Numbered from the stretch's first letter, positions 10,562 to 22,974 are shown. The stretch: 64,000 bases of DNA from Zea mays (GCF_902167145.1 NC_050105.1:121351898-121415897); one strand, 5' to 3'. Translations and numbers: made by a program. The notes: a model not told the origin generated them from the sequence alone.

Positions 10562-11441
10562 GTTCCTTCAAGGGGAAGGATCCCTTTTCGGGGTATCCTC
10601 CTTTCCCGGTCCCTGTTGCAAGAGATAGAGAAAGAAGAAAAAAGGGAAAAAGGATACGAAACCGAACGACGCGGCGTACCTTTTTTGGTGCGGTTGTTCC
10701 GGCGAAGGCGAAGCGTCGCCCGTTGCTCCTGCCAGGAGCGTCACCTGTCCAGCCGCGGAGTTAATGCGACGAGGCGAGTAGTTGGCAGGGCAGCCGTTGG
10801 GCGTGCGCGAGCCATTCGAGGAACGGATCACGGGCGCGTTGTCTTCACACCGTGAGAGGGGGCTCTCTCGCTGCCCCCGGATGGGACGCGAGCTTGGCTG
10901 TCGACGTGCCCGCTGCTCCCGCGCGTCAGCCACCGTCATTACTACTGGCCCTCCTTTGGCCGCGTTGGCCGCCGTGTCAAGCTGGCGCCGCTGGGTCGCG
11001 CGCTGGGTTGCCTCGAGTCGCGGTATTGGTTCCGCAAGGAGGCACGGTGGTGGCGCAGGCGATGCAGTTGCTCGCATGCAGCATCCGGCGCGCCGGTTGC
11101 GCGACGCGCGGGCCTGGGCTTCCATGCGGGCGTGTCGGGAGTCGGAGAAGTGCGTCCACTTGGCGCGGTTGCATGCCGCCTGCATGGCTGCCCGCCTCTC
11201 TCGCCCGTTGGTCTGGGCAAAGGTGGAGGATCACTTGTACCCGCTGGGCGGTTGCGTGCACCACGCGCGGCGGTTTGGCTTCTTCTGCTCGGAGCCGGTC
11301 TGCATGACATGCGGGACCCAGCCCCCGCGCCGCAGGGGAGGGCTTTGAAGCGTGTTGGAGAAGACTCAGCCCATGACGGTTGGGAGCGCAAGCAGGGAGA
11401 GTTGCCTTTAAAAGGAGGGCGACCCCTTTCGTAAGGCGACC

Positions 11442-11651
11442 ATGTCTTCTTCCTCCCTCATGCGCCACATCTTTCCACCTTCCATGCCCCCGGATGGGGG
11501 AAACCGCCGTCTTTTCGCCTCATCGTTGGAGGAACGCAACTCCGTGGGAGTTGGTACCTTTCAGCCATCGTTCGGCTTCAAGGATTTTCATCAGCTAGCC
11601 CGGCTGCAACCCCCCCCCCCCCCCCCCGCCGGCGGTCACCCAGGATGGTGA
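11442..11651 (+). CDS. candidate antisense ORF in element C spacer
   Basis: A 69-codon ORF (MSSSSLMRHIFPPSMPPDGG...) on the strand opposite to C. It begins 30-35 nt downstream of a TATA-like CCTTTAAAAGG at 11404-11414, and a poly-C run expands its C-terminal proline stretch. Two related phrases (FGFKDFHQ and SASRIFIT) recur across the following 100 bp, hinting at an internal duplication. The same frame stays open again at 11748-11942. Antisense ORFs in this position are known in Tat-type elements, but this one is short and may not be a gene. Confidence 0.25.
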   Translation: MSSSSLMRHIFPPSMPPDGGNRRLFASSLEERNSVGVGTFQPSFGFKDFHQLARLQPPPPPPAGGHPGW

Positions 11652-13486
11652 CCCCCAGCTTGATGGTGGGGGAAAGCGAGCCGGGCTGCGGCCTCTGCCC
11701 CTCCCTCAGCCTCAAGGATTTTCATCACCGAGGTTGGGGAGGGGAGTGTGCCGAGTTGGGGTCGGCCCCTGCGTGGGCGGCGGCCCGCTCCTTCACTCAG
11801 TGATCGGAGGGAAGGGCGGTTGTCGTCCGTGGCGCTGGCAGCTGCAGCGTGCCTGGCTCTCGGACGCGAGTGGCTTCGGAGCCGCTCGCGGCGCTGGCGT
11901 CTGCCACGGCAGCTGGAAGAGGTTCTTCCGCCGGCGAGATAGCCAGGGCCGGCCACGGACCGACCTCCAACTCTGCGGCCTTCTGCCCGTCCTTGCCTCA
12001 CGAGTTTTTGGCACAGGCGGGCAGAAGTCGTCGTCGTCGCCGCTGCTGGAGCAGGTGTCGGCGCGCCATTCGTCGGTCTTCTGTTGCTCCGCAAGCCAAC
12101 CCCCATCGAGTGGGGTTGTTCGTACCTGCGGAGGAGGGAACCGGAGTTCCGTTTTGTAATGGCGCTTCGAATGCCAGGGTTTTTGTTCATTACGGCTTTC
12201 GGAGCCTGAACATGTATGTAACGTCGGCACGGAGCCGTGTTTTTTCTTCATCTTTGAGCGCTAAGACTCGTCTGTTGATTATCTGAACCGCTTCACCAAG
12301 CGTGAGTCGCCCCGTGTCAAGGTGACGAGTGAGGTATCCGTATCCCGGAGGCGTAGGAGTCCCTCGGCTCGGTCGGCCTTGTTGTCCGAGGCTCCTCTAG
12401 CTCAGTTAAAGGGACCCCTCGGCCGCTCTTCGATGAGCCGAGGCCAGGGGTAGCGATATCAGTATGAACAGAGGCGGAGTCGGCTCAAGAATGAAACCTG
12501 GTTGGCCGGAGCCTAGTCGGGTTGTCTGTTAGCGGGACCGATGTCGGAGTTGATCGGCCGAGGCCTCGGACCGGGCTGGCGCCCTTGGGAGATGGATTGG
12601 CCGAGGCCCCAGGGGTAACCGGCCGAGCCGCCTGCTCGGGCCGGATTCCCGGAGGAGTCCCAGGCAGCGATTGCCCGAGCGTGGTGATGACGTCGTCCTT
12701 CGGAGCGGAGAACCTCGGACCGCGTCGCCGTCCGAGGCTAGGTCGGGCTTCGCCGGAGGTGTCGTCGATGCCGAGGGTGTTGCTGCCTCCTTCCAGCGTC
12801 AAGACCCGAGCCTACAGGGTCAGAGTGTCTTGTAGCGTGTGCCTTCTGCAGCCGCCGAGGCCAGGACACACACCCTCGCTGCATTGTAAAGCTGCGTCTC
12901 TTTTCTTCTTGTTTCGAGTATCTGGACTTTTTGTCGGTAACAGGGATGTTTGTGCGAGCGAAAGTTGCTTCTCGCGGAAGGTGATGAGTGAGGTATCCGT
13001 ATCCCGGAGGCGTGGGAGTCCCTCGGCTCGGTCGGCCTTGCCGCTTACGCGTACTTTCACCCGTCCGCGAGGCCCTGTCACCGACTCGGTCGAGAAGGCT
13101 CGAAGGATCGCTTCGGCAGAAGGGCTTCCGAACGTAAAGACTTGTCCGATCCGCGGAGCCACTTTATCCGAACGCGAGTTACTTATCGCAGAAGGTGATG
13201 AGTGAGGTATCCGTATCCCGGAGGCGTAGGAGTCCCTCGGCTCGGTCAGCCTTGGCTGCTTACGTGTACTCCGTCGTTTCCAGGACCCACTTTTCGAAGT
13301 AGTCAAAAAGCACGGAAGATATTCTGGTGAAAGAGATCTTTTTTTCGAGGAAAATTTCGACGCAGAGGGGGTTTCCCCCCTTTTTAGCCCCCGAGGGAGG
13401 GTCGGGCTTTGCCGAGGCGAGGCCGACCCTTCCTTGTTGACTAAACTTTGCGTGGGTGCGAGGTATATGCACAACTTGAAAACATC

Positions 13487-16400
13487 TTAAGGGTAAAAGC
13501 GACGTAGCTGTTGGATGTTCCAAGCGTTGCCGTAGACCTCGCCTTGGCTGTTGGCCAGCTTGTACGTTCCGGGCTTCAGAACTTTGGCGATGACGAATGG
13601 CCCCTCCCAGGGGGGCGTGAGCTTGTGCCTCCCTCGGGCGTCTTGCCGCAGCCGAAGCACCAGGTCGCCCACCTGGAGGTCTCGGGGTCGGACCCCTCGG
13701 GCGTGGTATCGTCGCAGGGACTGCTGATACCGCGCCGAGTGTAGTAAGGCCCTGTCCCAAGCCTCTTCCAGCTGGTCCGGCGAGTCTTCTCGTCTAGCTT
13801 GGTTGCTTTGATCGTCGTAGGCCCTCGTCCTCGGGGAGCCGTATTCCAGGTCAGTGGGCAAGACGTCCTCGGCCCCGTAGACCAGGAAGAACGGCGTGAA
13901 ACCCGTGGCTCGGCTCGGCGTTGTCCTCAGGCTCCAGACCACCGAGGGGAGTTCCTTCATCCATCGCTTGCCGAACTTATTGAGGTCGTTGTAAATCCGA
14001 GGCTTGAGCCCCTGTAGAATCATGCCGTTGGCACGCTCTACTTGCCCATTCGACATGGGATGAGCTACGGCGGCCCAGTCCACCCGGATGTGGTGATCCT
14101 CGCAAAAATCCAAGAATTTTTTGCCGGTGAACTGGGTGCCGTTGTCGGTGATGATGGAGTTCGGGACCCCGAAGCGATGGATGATGTTGGTGAAGAACGC
14201 CACCGCCTGCTCGGACCTGATGCTGTTCAGGGGTCGGACCTCGATCCACTTGGAGAATTTGTCGACGGCGACCAACAGGTGCGTGTAGCCCCCGGGCGCC
14301 TTCTGCAAGGGACCGACGAGGTCCAGACCCCATACAGCAAAGGGCCAGGTGATGGGTATTGTTTGCAGAGCCTGAGCGGGCAGGTGGGTCCGCTTCGCAT
14401 AGAATTGACACCCTTCGCAGGTGCGGACAATTCTAGTGGCGTCGGCCACCGCCGTTGGCCAGTAGAAGCCTTGCCGGAAAGCATTCCCGACGAGGGCTCG
14501 AGGCGCTGCGTGATGGCCGCAAGCCCCCGAGTGTATCTCTTGCAGAAGTTCCTGACCTTCGGCGATGGAGATGCATCGCTGGAGGATGCCCAAGGGGCTG
14601 CGGTGGTAGAGCTCCTTCTCATCGCCTAGCAAGACGAACGACTTGGCGCGTCGCGCTACCCGCCGAGCCTCGTCTTGGTCGAGGGGTAGCTCTCCTTGGC
14701 GGAGATATTGCAGGTACGGGGTTTGCCAGTCTCTGTCAGGCGTGGCCCCGCTCTGCTCCTCCTCGATGCGCAGCGCCTCGCCCTCGGGGGCCAAGGGTAC
14801 CTCGGGCTGAACCGAGGACGCCTCGGGATGGGCCGAGGGTACCTCAGGCTGGGCCGAGGGTACCTCGGGCTCGGGCACGTCGTTGATCTTGACGGAGGGT
14901 TGGTGCAGATCCCAGGAGAAGACGTCCGGGGGAACCGTCGTTCGCCCCGAGGCTATTTTTGCCAGTTCGTCCGCAGTCTCGTTGTAGCGCCGAGCGATGT
15001 GGTTAAGTTCGAGCCCGTAGAACTTGTCTTCCAGGCGCCGAACCTCATCGCAGTAGGCCTCCATCTTCGGGTCGCAGCAGTGGGAGTTCTTCATGACTTG
15101 GTCGATGACGAGCTGCGAGTCGCCGCGAGCGTCGAGGCGTCGGACCCCTAGCTCGATGGCGATTCGCAATCCGTTGATCAGAGCTTCGTACTCAGCCACA
15201 TTGTTGGACGCCGGGAAATGGAGGCGTAGCACGTAGCGTAGGTGTTTCCCGAGGGGTGAGATGAAGAGCAGGCCCGCGCCGGCTCCCGTCTTCATCAGCG
15301 ACCCGTCGAAAAACATGGTCCAGAGCTCCGGTTGGATCGGAGCCGTCGGTAGCTGGGTGTCGACCCATTCGGCTACGAAGTCCGCCAAGACCTGGGACTT
15401 GATGGCCTTCCGAGGCGCGAACGAGATGGTCTCACCCATGATTTCCACCGCCCACTTCGCAATCCTGCCCGAGGCCTCTCGGCACTGGATGATCTCCCCC
15501 AGGGGGAAGGATGACACCACAGTTACTGGGTGAGACTCGAAGTAGTGTCGCAACTTCCGCCTCGTCAGGATCACTGCATACAGTACCTTCTGAACTTGTG
15601 GGTAGCGGATCTTGGTTTCGGATAGTACCTCGCTGACGAAGTAAACTGGCCTCTGAACGGGCAATGCATGCCCCTCTTCTTGCCTCTCGACCACAATCGC
15701 GGCGCTAACCACCTGAGCGGTCGCGGCGACGTAGACCAAGAGGGCTTCTCCATCAGCTGGCGGTACCAAGATAGGCGCCTTTGCAAGAAGCGCCTTCAGG
15801 TTCCCGAGAGCTTCCTCAGCCTCGGGTGTCCAAGTGAAGCACTCGGCCTTCCTTAAGAGGCGGTACAGAGGCAGGCCCCTTTCGCCGAGGCGTGAGATGA
15901 ACTGGCTCAGGGCCGCGAGACATCCCATGACCCTCTGTACGCCTTTTAAGTCCTTGATGGGCCCCATGTTAGTGATGGCTGCGATCTTCTCCGGGTTGGC
16001 TTCGATGCCCCGCTCGGAGACGATGAACCCCAAGAGCATGCCTCGGGGCACCCCGAAGACACACTTCTCGGGATTGAGCTTGACGCCTTTTGCCTTGAGA
16101 CACCGGAATGTCACTTCAAGGTCGGAGAGGAGGTTGGAAGCCTTCCTCGTCTTGACTACGATGTCATCGACGTAGGCCTCGACTGTGCGACCAATGTGTT
16201 CGCCGAACACGTGGTTCATGCACCGCTGGTATGTCGTGCCCGCATTCCTCAAACCGAACGACATGGTGACATACCAGTACATGCCGAAGGGTGTGATGAA
16301 AGAAGTCGCGAGCTGGTCGGACTCTTTCATCCGGATTTGGTGATACCCTGAGTAGGCATCGAGGAACGACAGGGTTTCGCACCCAGCAGTGGAATCCACG

Positions 16401-16757
16401 ATTTGATCGATGCGAGGAAGAGGGTAGGGAACCTTCGGACATGCTTTGTTGAGACCAGTGTAGTCTACACACATCCGCCATTTCCCCCCCTTTCTTTCTC
16501 ACAAGCACAGGGTTGGCAAGCCATTCAGGATGGAATACCTCTTTGATAAACCCTGCTGCCATTAGCTTGTGAATCTCCTCGCCTATCACTCTGCGCTTCT
16601 CCTCGTCGAATCGGCGCAGAGGCTGCCTGACGGGTCGGGCCCCGGCCCGAATATCCAGCGAGTGCTCGGCGACTTCCCTTGGTATGCCGGGCATGTCCGA
16701 GGGACTCCACGCAAAAACGTCGGCGTTTGCGCGGAGAAAGTCGACGAGCACTGCTTC
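13487..16757 (-). pseudogene. pol of element C: RT, RNase H, second RNase H, integrase
   Basis: Frame 16474-13487 (995 codons) carries RT (CVDYTGLNKACPK, YVDDIVVKT). RNase H ends ...VLADFVAEW, followed by a second RNase H-like domain (MFFDGSLMKTGAGAGLLF), typical of Tat elements. Then come an integrase zinc-binding region (CGHH...CEGCQ), a DDE core (GLDLVGPL, TDNGTQF, QVERANG) and a C-terminal region ending ...NIQQLRRFYP. The N-terminal 90 codons (FAWSPSDMPGIP...) are in another frame, because a run of seven C on the + strand near 16484-16490 shifts the frame. Otherwise the domains are open and catalytic motifs are present. Confidence 0.9.
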
Positions 16758-17909
16758 CTATTTGGGGTCGAGCCCAGAACCGATCCGGATCTGCTTGGAG
16801 GTGTCGCCACTGGGGTCGAGAGGGACGGCCTTAACCGTCTCCGCTGGCTCGAAGTTGCCAGCGTGCCGCTTCACGTCTGGCACCTCTTTGGAGAGGTTCT
16901 CCATGTCGGCGATGAGGGCCTCAGACTCGGCGAGGGCCTCGGCGTACTCCACGCACTCCACGTCGCATTCGAACGCGTGTTTGTACGTGGGGCCGACGGT
17001 GATGACCCCGTTGGGGCCCGGCATCTTGAGCTTCAGGTAGGTGTAGTTGGGGACGGCCATGAACTTCGCGTAGCATGGCCTCCCCAATATCGCGTGGTAG
17101 GTTCCTCGGAACCCGACCACCTCGAACGTCAGAGTCTCTCTTCGGAAATTGGAGGGCGTTTCGAAGCAGACGGGAAGGTCGAGCCGTCCGAGGGGCTGGA
17201 CGCGCTTCCCAGGAATGATCCCGTGGAAAGGCGCAGCGCCCGCTCGGACGGAGGATAGATCGACGCGCAGGAGCCTGAGGGTCTCGGCGTAGATGATGTT
17301 GAGGCAGCTGCCCCCATCCATCAGGACCTTGGTGAGCCTGACGTCGCCGATGATGGGGTCGACGACGAGCGGGTATTTCCCCGGGCTCGGCACGTGGTCG
17401 GGATGGTCGGCTTGGTCGAAGGTGATGGGCTTGTCGGACCAGTCTATGTAGACTGGCGCCGCCACCTTCACCGAGCAGACCTCCCGGCGCTCTTGCTTGC
17501 GATGCCGAGCCGAGGCATTCGCCGCATGCCCACCGTAGATCATGAAGCAGTCGCGGACCTCGGGGAACTCTCCTGCTTGGTGATCTTCCTTTTTGTCGTC
17601 GTCGCGGGCCCTGCCACCCTGTGCGGGTGGCCCGGCCTTGTGGGAGTGGCGCCGAAGCATGACGCACTCCTCGAGGGTGTGCTTGACGGGCCCCTGATGA
17701 TAGGGGCACGGCTCCTTGAGCATCTTGTCGAAGAGGTTGGCACCTCCGGGGGGCTTCCGAGGGTTCTTGTACTCGGCGGCGGCGACAAGGTCCGCGTCGG
17801 CGGCGTCGCGTTTCGCTTGCGACTTCTTCTTGCCTTTCTTCTTGGCGCCGTGCGGAGTAGACGCCTCGGGAGCCTCTTCCGACGGGCGGCCCTGGGGCTG
17901 CTTGTCCTT
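16758..17909 (-). pseudogene. gag zinc region and protease of element C
   Basis: It continues gag in the same frame after the TGA at 17910-17912 and ends at a TAG at 16758-16760, in frame with the start of pol. A Cys/His stretch (CPYHQGPVKHTLEEC) resembles the gag/protease linker of this lineage. An aspartic protease motif VLMDGGSCLNIIY and a distal HAILGRPCYAKF follow. The two stops are nonsense mutations in an otherwise continuous gag-pol frame. Confidence 0.8.
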
Positions 17910-20006
17910 TCAGAAGATGGCCTCGACCGCCTCCTGGCCAGAGGCGAACTTGGTGGCGATGTCCATCAGCTCGCTCGCCCTGGTGGGAGTCTTGCGACCC
18001 AACTTGCTCACCAGGTCGCGGCAGGTGGTGCCGGCAAGGAACGCGCCGATGACATCTGAGTCGGTGATGTTGGGCAGCTCGGTGCGCTGCTTCGAGAATC
18101 GCCGGATGTAATCCCGAAGAGACTCTCCCGGCTGTTGCCGGCAGCTTCGGAGGTCCCAGGAATTCCCGGGGCGCACGTACGTGCCCTGGAAATTGCCGGC
18201 GAAGGCTTGGACCAAATCGTCCCAGTTGGAGATCTGCCCCGGAGGCAGGTGCTCCAACCAGGCACGAGCAGTGTCGGAGAGGAACAGGGGGAGGTTGCGG
18301 ATGATGAGGTTGTCGTCGTCCGTTCCACCCAGTTGGCAGGCCAGGCGGTAGTCCGCAAGCCACAGTTCCGGCCTCGTTTCCCCCGAGTACTTCGTGATAG
18401 TAGCCGGGGGTCGGAAACGGGTCGGGAACGGTGCCCGCCGGATGGCCCGGCTGAAGGCCTGCGGACCGGGTGGTTCGGGCGAGGGACTCCGATCCTCCCC
18501 GCTGTCGTAGCGTCCCCCACGCCTGGTGTGGTAGCCTCGGCGCACCCTTTCGTCGAGGTGGGCTCGACGGTCGCGACGATGGTGCTCGTTGCCGAGGTGG
18601 CCCGGGGCCGCAGGCGCGGTGTTGCGCGTGCGCCCGGTGTAGACCGAGGCTTCCTGCATGAATCGGGAAGTCGCGGCATGAGGTTCCGAGGGGTATCCCT
18701 GCCTCCGGGAGGTAGAGCTCTCGGCCCGTCGGGCCGCAGCGCCTTCCAGGAGATTTTTGAGCTCTCCCTGGATTCGCCGACCCTCGGTGGTTGATGGCTC
18801 CGGCATCGCGCGGATGAGCATTGCTGCGGCTGCCAGGTTCTGACCGACCCCGCTGGACGCGGGTAGCGGCCTGACCCTGACGTCGTTGGCGACGCGGTGC
18901 TGGAAACCCTGGGGCAGGTGACGTATTTCTCCGGCCGGGGGCTGGCCCGCCCATACCTGCCCGACGTCCCGGCGGATCGACTCAAGTGCTCCTGTTCCCT
19001 CGTCGAGCCTGGCCTGCGCCCCGCGGACTTGCTCGAGCTGTGGGTCGTGACCCCCCGCCGGAACGGAGACCACAGCTAGCTCCCGCGGGATGTCAGCGCG
19101 AGGCACCGGCCCAAGGAGATCACCATCCTCCGGCATGCCGAGACGGTTGCTTTCGGAGGGATCCCCTAGCTCGACGTGGAAACATTCGCAGCTTGGGCCG
19201 CAGTCCTTGTCGTCAAGGCTGCGGCTACCGTCGGAACAGTCGGAGAGGCAGTAGTCACATGCGGTCAAAAAGTCCCGCATGGCACTGGGGTTGCCAAATC
19301 CAGAGAAATCCCAACAGATGCTGGGATCGTCATCTTCCTCAGACCCAGAGGGCCCGTAGGTCGAGACGTCCGTCAATCGGTCCCAAGGCGACTGCATACG
19401 AAACCCCAGAGAGGTTGCACTCGCCTCAACGAGAGCGCCCGCCAAAGCGAGGTCGCTAGGCGGGTTGAGGCCGAGTCGAAATAATGTAGGATGGGAATCA
19501 GTCAGTACCTTTTGGTCGACGAGGGGCGATGTAGTCACGTCGGGGGCTGATCGCGCCGTCGTCCTAGGTACGAGGACGACGTCCTGCAGGCCCTCCGCGA
19601 GCTCGCTGGCGTCGTCCACTTGCTCGGGATTGGCGTGTCGCGGGGGGACGGCGCTCGCCTTTGTCTCGAACGCGAGGTCGACGCCCGACGCGCCCTCCGT
19701 TGGGGCGCTGAGGACGTCAATTCGCCCGACAGCCGACGAAGCGCGGCCTCCCGCTCGGCCTTGGTTGCCCCGCCTCCTCCTCCGTTGGCGGGGGAGAGGA
19801 CGGGGCGAGCTCGAATGTCGTTCTTCCACCGCGCGGGGAAGATGTCGTCGATTCCGCCGCCGGAGGGCGGGTTGTCGGCCGCCATTGTCGTTGTCGCGCG
19901 GCGGTGGAAGGAGTATCATGTCGTAGCTGCCGTCGAGGGACATGAACTCAAGACTCCCGAAATGGAGCACCGTCCCGGGTTGGAGAGGTTGTTGGAGACT
20001 GCCCAT
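17910..20006 (-). pseudogene. gag of element C
   Basis: 698 codons from an ATG at 20006, about 40 nt downstream of the primer site, to a TGA at 17910-17912. The N-terminal half is low-complexity, charged and Pro/Arg-rich. The C-terminal 200 residues form the retrotransposon gag domain (RPELWLADYRLACQLGG, ARAWLEHLPPGQISNWDDL, LRDYIRRFSKQRTEL). The frame resumes after the stop with a Lys-rich stretch, so the stop splits gag from protease and pol. Confidence 0.85.
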
Positions 20007-20046
20007 CTGGAGCTTGACGGGAAGCTGCTCGTCAACACGCAGCAGG

Positions 20047-20064
20047 CCCCTACCTGGTGCGCCA
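20047..20064 (-). other. primer-binding site of element C
   Basis: On the minus strand TGGCGCACCAGGTAGGGG lies 2 nt from the 5' LTR end (...CGCCGACA). It is the same class as the site in element A, probably tRNA-Arg. Confidence 0.65.
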
Positions 20065-20066
20065 AC

Positions 20067-21722
20067 TGTCGGCGTTTCGAGACCGGGGGTCCCTAAGCCG
20101 ACGAGTGAGTGTGCCGCGTGCCCCAGCCCAGATGGGTCGAGCGCGTGGGCGAGCGCGAAGGGGGGAAAGGAGCGAGGAGGCCGGAGTCCGGCGAGAGAGA
20201 GGTGGGAATCATGCGGCCTTCGTGTTCGTCCCGTGCCCAGGTCGGGTGCGCTTGCAGTAGGGGGTTACAAGCGTCCACGCGGGTGAGGGAAGCGAGCGGC
20301 CCCAAGAGAGCGCCTGTCCCCGTCCTCGTCCCCGCGCGGCCAACCCTTTCTAAGAAGGCCCTGGTCCTTCCTTTTATAGGCGTAAGGAGAGGATCCAGGT
20401 GTACAATGGGGGTGTAGCAGAGTGCTACGTGTCTAGCAGGGGGGAGAGCTAGTGCCCTAAGTACATGCCAATGTGGCAGCCGGAGAGATCTTGGCACCCT
20501 GCTGGCGTGATGTCGTGGCTGTCGGAGGAGCGACGGAGCCTGGCGGAGGGACAGCTGTTGGAACGGTTGTGTCCTTGCTGACGTCGCCCTGCTTCCGTAA
20601 GAGGGCTGAGAGCCGCCGTCGTCACGGGGCTAGCGGGGCGCCATCATTGCTTATCTGGCGGCGCCAGCCAGATGGGACACCGGTCTTGTTCTCTGCGGCC
20701 CGAGTCGGCTCGGGGTAGGGTGATGATGGCGCTTCCTGTCGACGTGGCTGGCCTGTGCCCTAGGTTGGGCGACGTGGAGGCTCCTCCGAAGCCGGGGTCG
20801 AGTCTGTCTTCCATGGCCGAGGCCGAGTCCGAGCCCCTGGGTCGGGCGAGGCGGAGGTCGTCAGCAGAGGCCGAGTCCGAGCCCCTGGGTCGGGCGAGGC
20901 GGAGGTCGTCAGCAGAGGCCGAGTCCGAGCCCCCGGGTCGGGCGAGGCGGAGGTCGTCAGCAGAGGCCGAGTCCGAGCCCCTGGGTCAGGCGAGGCGGAG
21001 GTCGTCAGCAGAGGCCGAGTCCGAGCCCCTGGGTCGGGCGAGGCGGAGGTCGTCCGCAGAGGCCGAGTCCGAGCCCCTGGGTCGGGCGAGGCGGAGTTCG
21101 TCGTCTTCCGGGGCCTTAGCCCGAGTCCGAGCCCTGGGTCGGGCGAAGCGGAGTTCGTCGTCTTCCGGGGCCTTAGCCCGAGTCCGAGCCCTGGGTCGGG
21201 CGAAGCGGAGTTCGTTGTCTTCCGGGGCCTTAGCCCGAGTCCGAGCCCTGGGTCGGGCGGAGCGGAGTTCGCCGTCTTCCGGGGCTTAGCCCGAGTCCGA
21301 GCCCTGGGTCGGGCGGAGCGGAGTTCGTCGTCTTCCGGGGCTTAGCCCGAGTCCGAGCCCTGGGTCGGGCGGAGCTTCCTATGGTGCCTTTGGCAGGGCC
21401 TGGCTTCCTTTGCGTTAAATGCTCCTGCGACTTGGCCGGTCGGTGCGGCGATTCAGTCAGGGTTGCTTCTTAGCGAAGGCAAGGCCTCGGGCAAGCCGGA
21501 GATGTGTCCGCCGTTGAAGGGGGGCCTCGGGCGAGACGGAAACTCCTTCGGGGTCGGCTGCCCTTGCCCGAGTCTAGGCTCGGGCGAGGCGTGATCGAGT
21601 CGCTCGTATGGACTGATCCCTGACTTAATCGCACCCATCAGGCCTCTGCAGCTTTATGCTGATGGGGGTTACCAGCTGAGAATTAGGCGTCTTGAGGGTA
21701 CCCCTAATTATGGTCCCCGACA
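20067..21722 (-). repeat. 5' LTR of element C
   Basis: 1656 bp, matching 7950-9606 with about a dozen substitutions, mostly C/T-type. The minus-strand TATA CTATAAAAGG is at 20371-20380. The 48/57-bp tandem array is at about 20815-21375. Confidence 0.9.
20815..21375. repeat. tandem repeats inside C 5' LTR
   Basis: The same six 48-bp plus about five 54-57-bp units as in the 3' LTR, with identical copy number, so the array predates the insertion of C. Confidence 0.9.
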
Positions 21723-22957
21723 ATTAGAAATATAATCAAGTCCGCGAGAGGGGGTGCAAAACAAATCGCAAGCAAATAAAGAGAGTGACACGCGGATTTG
21801 TTTTACCGAGGTTCGGTTTTCGCAAACCTACTCCCCGTTGAGGAGGCCACAAAGGCCGGGTCTTTTTCAACCCCTTCCCTCTCTCAAACGGTCCCTCAGA
21901 CCGAGTGAGCTTTCTCTTCTCAAATCAACCGGAAAAAAACTTCCCCGCAAGGACCACCACACAATTGGTGTCTCTTGCCTTGGTTACAATTGAGTTTTGA
22001 TCACAAGAAAGAATGAGAAAGAAGAAAGCAATCCAAGCGCAAGGGCTCAAAAAAACACAACAAATCACTCTCACTTAACAAGCTTTTGTGGAATTGGGAG
22101 AGGATTTGATCACTTGGGTGTGTCTTGTATTGAATGCCTAGCTCTTGTAAGTGGTTGGAAGTTGAAAAACTTGGATGACTTGAATGTGGGGTGGTTGGGG
22201 GTATTTATAACCCCAACCACCAAACTAGCCGTTTGGTGGAGGCTGCTGTCGCATGGCGCACCGGACAGTCCGGTGCGCCACCGGACAGTCCGGTGCGCCA
22301 GCCACGTCACCAGGCCGTTGGGTTCCGACCGTTGGAGCTCTGACGTGTGGGCCCGCCTGGATGTCCGGTGGTGCACCGGACAAGTCCTGTAAACTGTCCG
22401 GTGTGCCACCCGCGCGTGCTCTGCTCCTCTGCGTGCGCTGGCGCGCATTTAATGCGTTGCAGACGACCGTTAGCGCGAAATAGTCGTTGCTCCGCTGGCT
22501 CACCAGACAGTCCGGTGTGCACCGGACATGTCCGGTGAATTATAGCGGAGTGGAAATCCGAAGCTGGCGAGTTCAGAGTCGCTCTTCCTTGGAGCACCGG
22601 ACACTGTCCGGTGTGCACCGGACATGTCCGGTGAATTATAGCGAAGCGCCTCTGAAAATTCCCGAAGGTGCGAAGTTTGGCTTGGAGTCCCCTGGTGCAC
22701 CGGACACTGTCCGGTGGTGCACCGAACACTGTCCGGTGACACACCGAACAGTCCGGTGCGCCAGACCAGGGCTGCCTTCGGTTATCCCTTGCTCTTTTTG
22801 TTGAACCCATTTCTTGGTCTTTTTATTGGCTAAGTGTGAACCTTTGGCACCTGTATAACTTATAGACTAGAGCAAACTAGTTAGTCCAATTATTTGTGTT
22901 GGGCAATTCAACCACCAAAATCAATTAGGAAATAGGTGTAAGCCTAATTCCCTTTCA
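21723..22957 (-). repeat. 3' LTR of B, main part
   Basis: Continues the LTR split by C, from ATTAGAAATATAATC to CCTAATTCCCTTTCA. It holds many copies of the palindrome CACCGGAC(A)(N)TGTCCGGTG (about 22254-22765) and a TATA element at 22200-22212 on the minus strand. Versus the right LTR it has one extra roughly 20-bp palindromic unit near 22715. Confidence 0.9.
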
Positions 22958-22974
22958 ATCTCCCCCTTTTTGGT
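22958..22974 (-). other. polypurine tract of element B
   Basis: On the minus strand ACCAAAAAGGGGGAGAT immediately precedes TGAAAGGGAATTAGG, the start of the 3' LTR. Confidence 0.75.

Larger units (their letters stand above)
9621..13486 (-). other. long pol-to-3' LTR spacer of element C
   Basis: 3.9 kb of GC-rich sequence between the pol stop and the polypurine tract, as usual for Huck/Tat elements. No conserved sense protein is seen. It contains a 74-76-bp tandem repeat (10343-10561), a run of about 18 C (near 11611-11628), three dispersed copies of a roughly 60-bp word beginning GAGTGAGGTATCCGTATCCC (near 12329, 12987 and 13200), and an antisense ORF candidate at 11442. Confidence 0.6.
7950..21722 (-). 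mobile_element. Huck-like Ty3/Gypsy retrotransposon C
   Basis: 13,773 bp, minus strand, inserted in the 3' LTR of B with TSD GTTAG (left) / ATTAG (right). LTRs at 7950-9606 and 20067-21722, about 1.66 kb, begin (sense) TGTCGGGGACCATAATTAGG and end CGCCGACA. By eye about a dozen substitutions separate them (about 0.7%), making C the youngest insertion here. LTR start, total size and long pol-to-LTR spacer match the maize Huck family as I know it. Gag-pol has two in-frame stops and one frameshift. Confidence 0.9.

Noticed and set aside
10568..12251. Several overlapping ORFs of 140-205 codons on both strands
   Set aside because: GC-rich spacer of element C; frames overlap, are Arg/Pro/Ala-rich and lack any domain. 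Only the TATA-linked 11442 ORF was kept, at low confidence.
16921..18985. Long ORFs in other frames over gag (677 and 325 codons on the minus strand, several on plus)
   Set aside because: Shadow frames of the real gag/protease, caused by high GC at third positions.
22110..22810. Cys/Pro/Val-rich ORFs repeating SPDSVRC/HRTCPVH phrases
   Set aside because: Translations of the LTR palindromes of element B; present in both LTRs.
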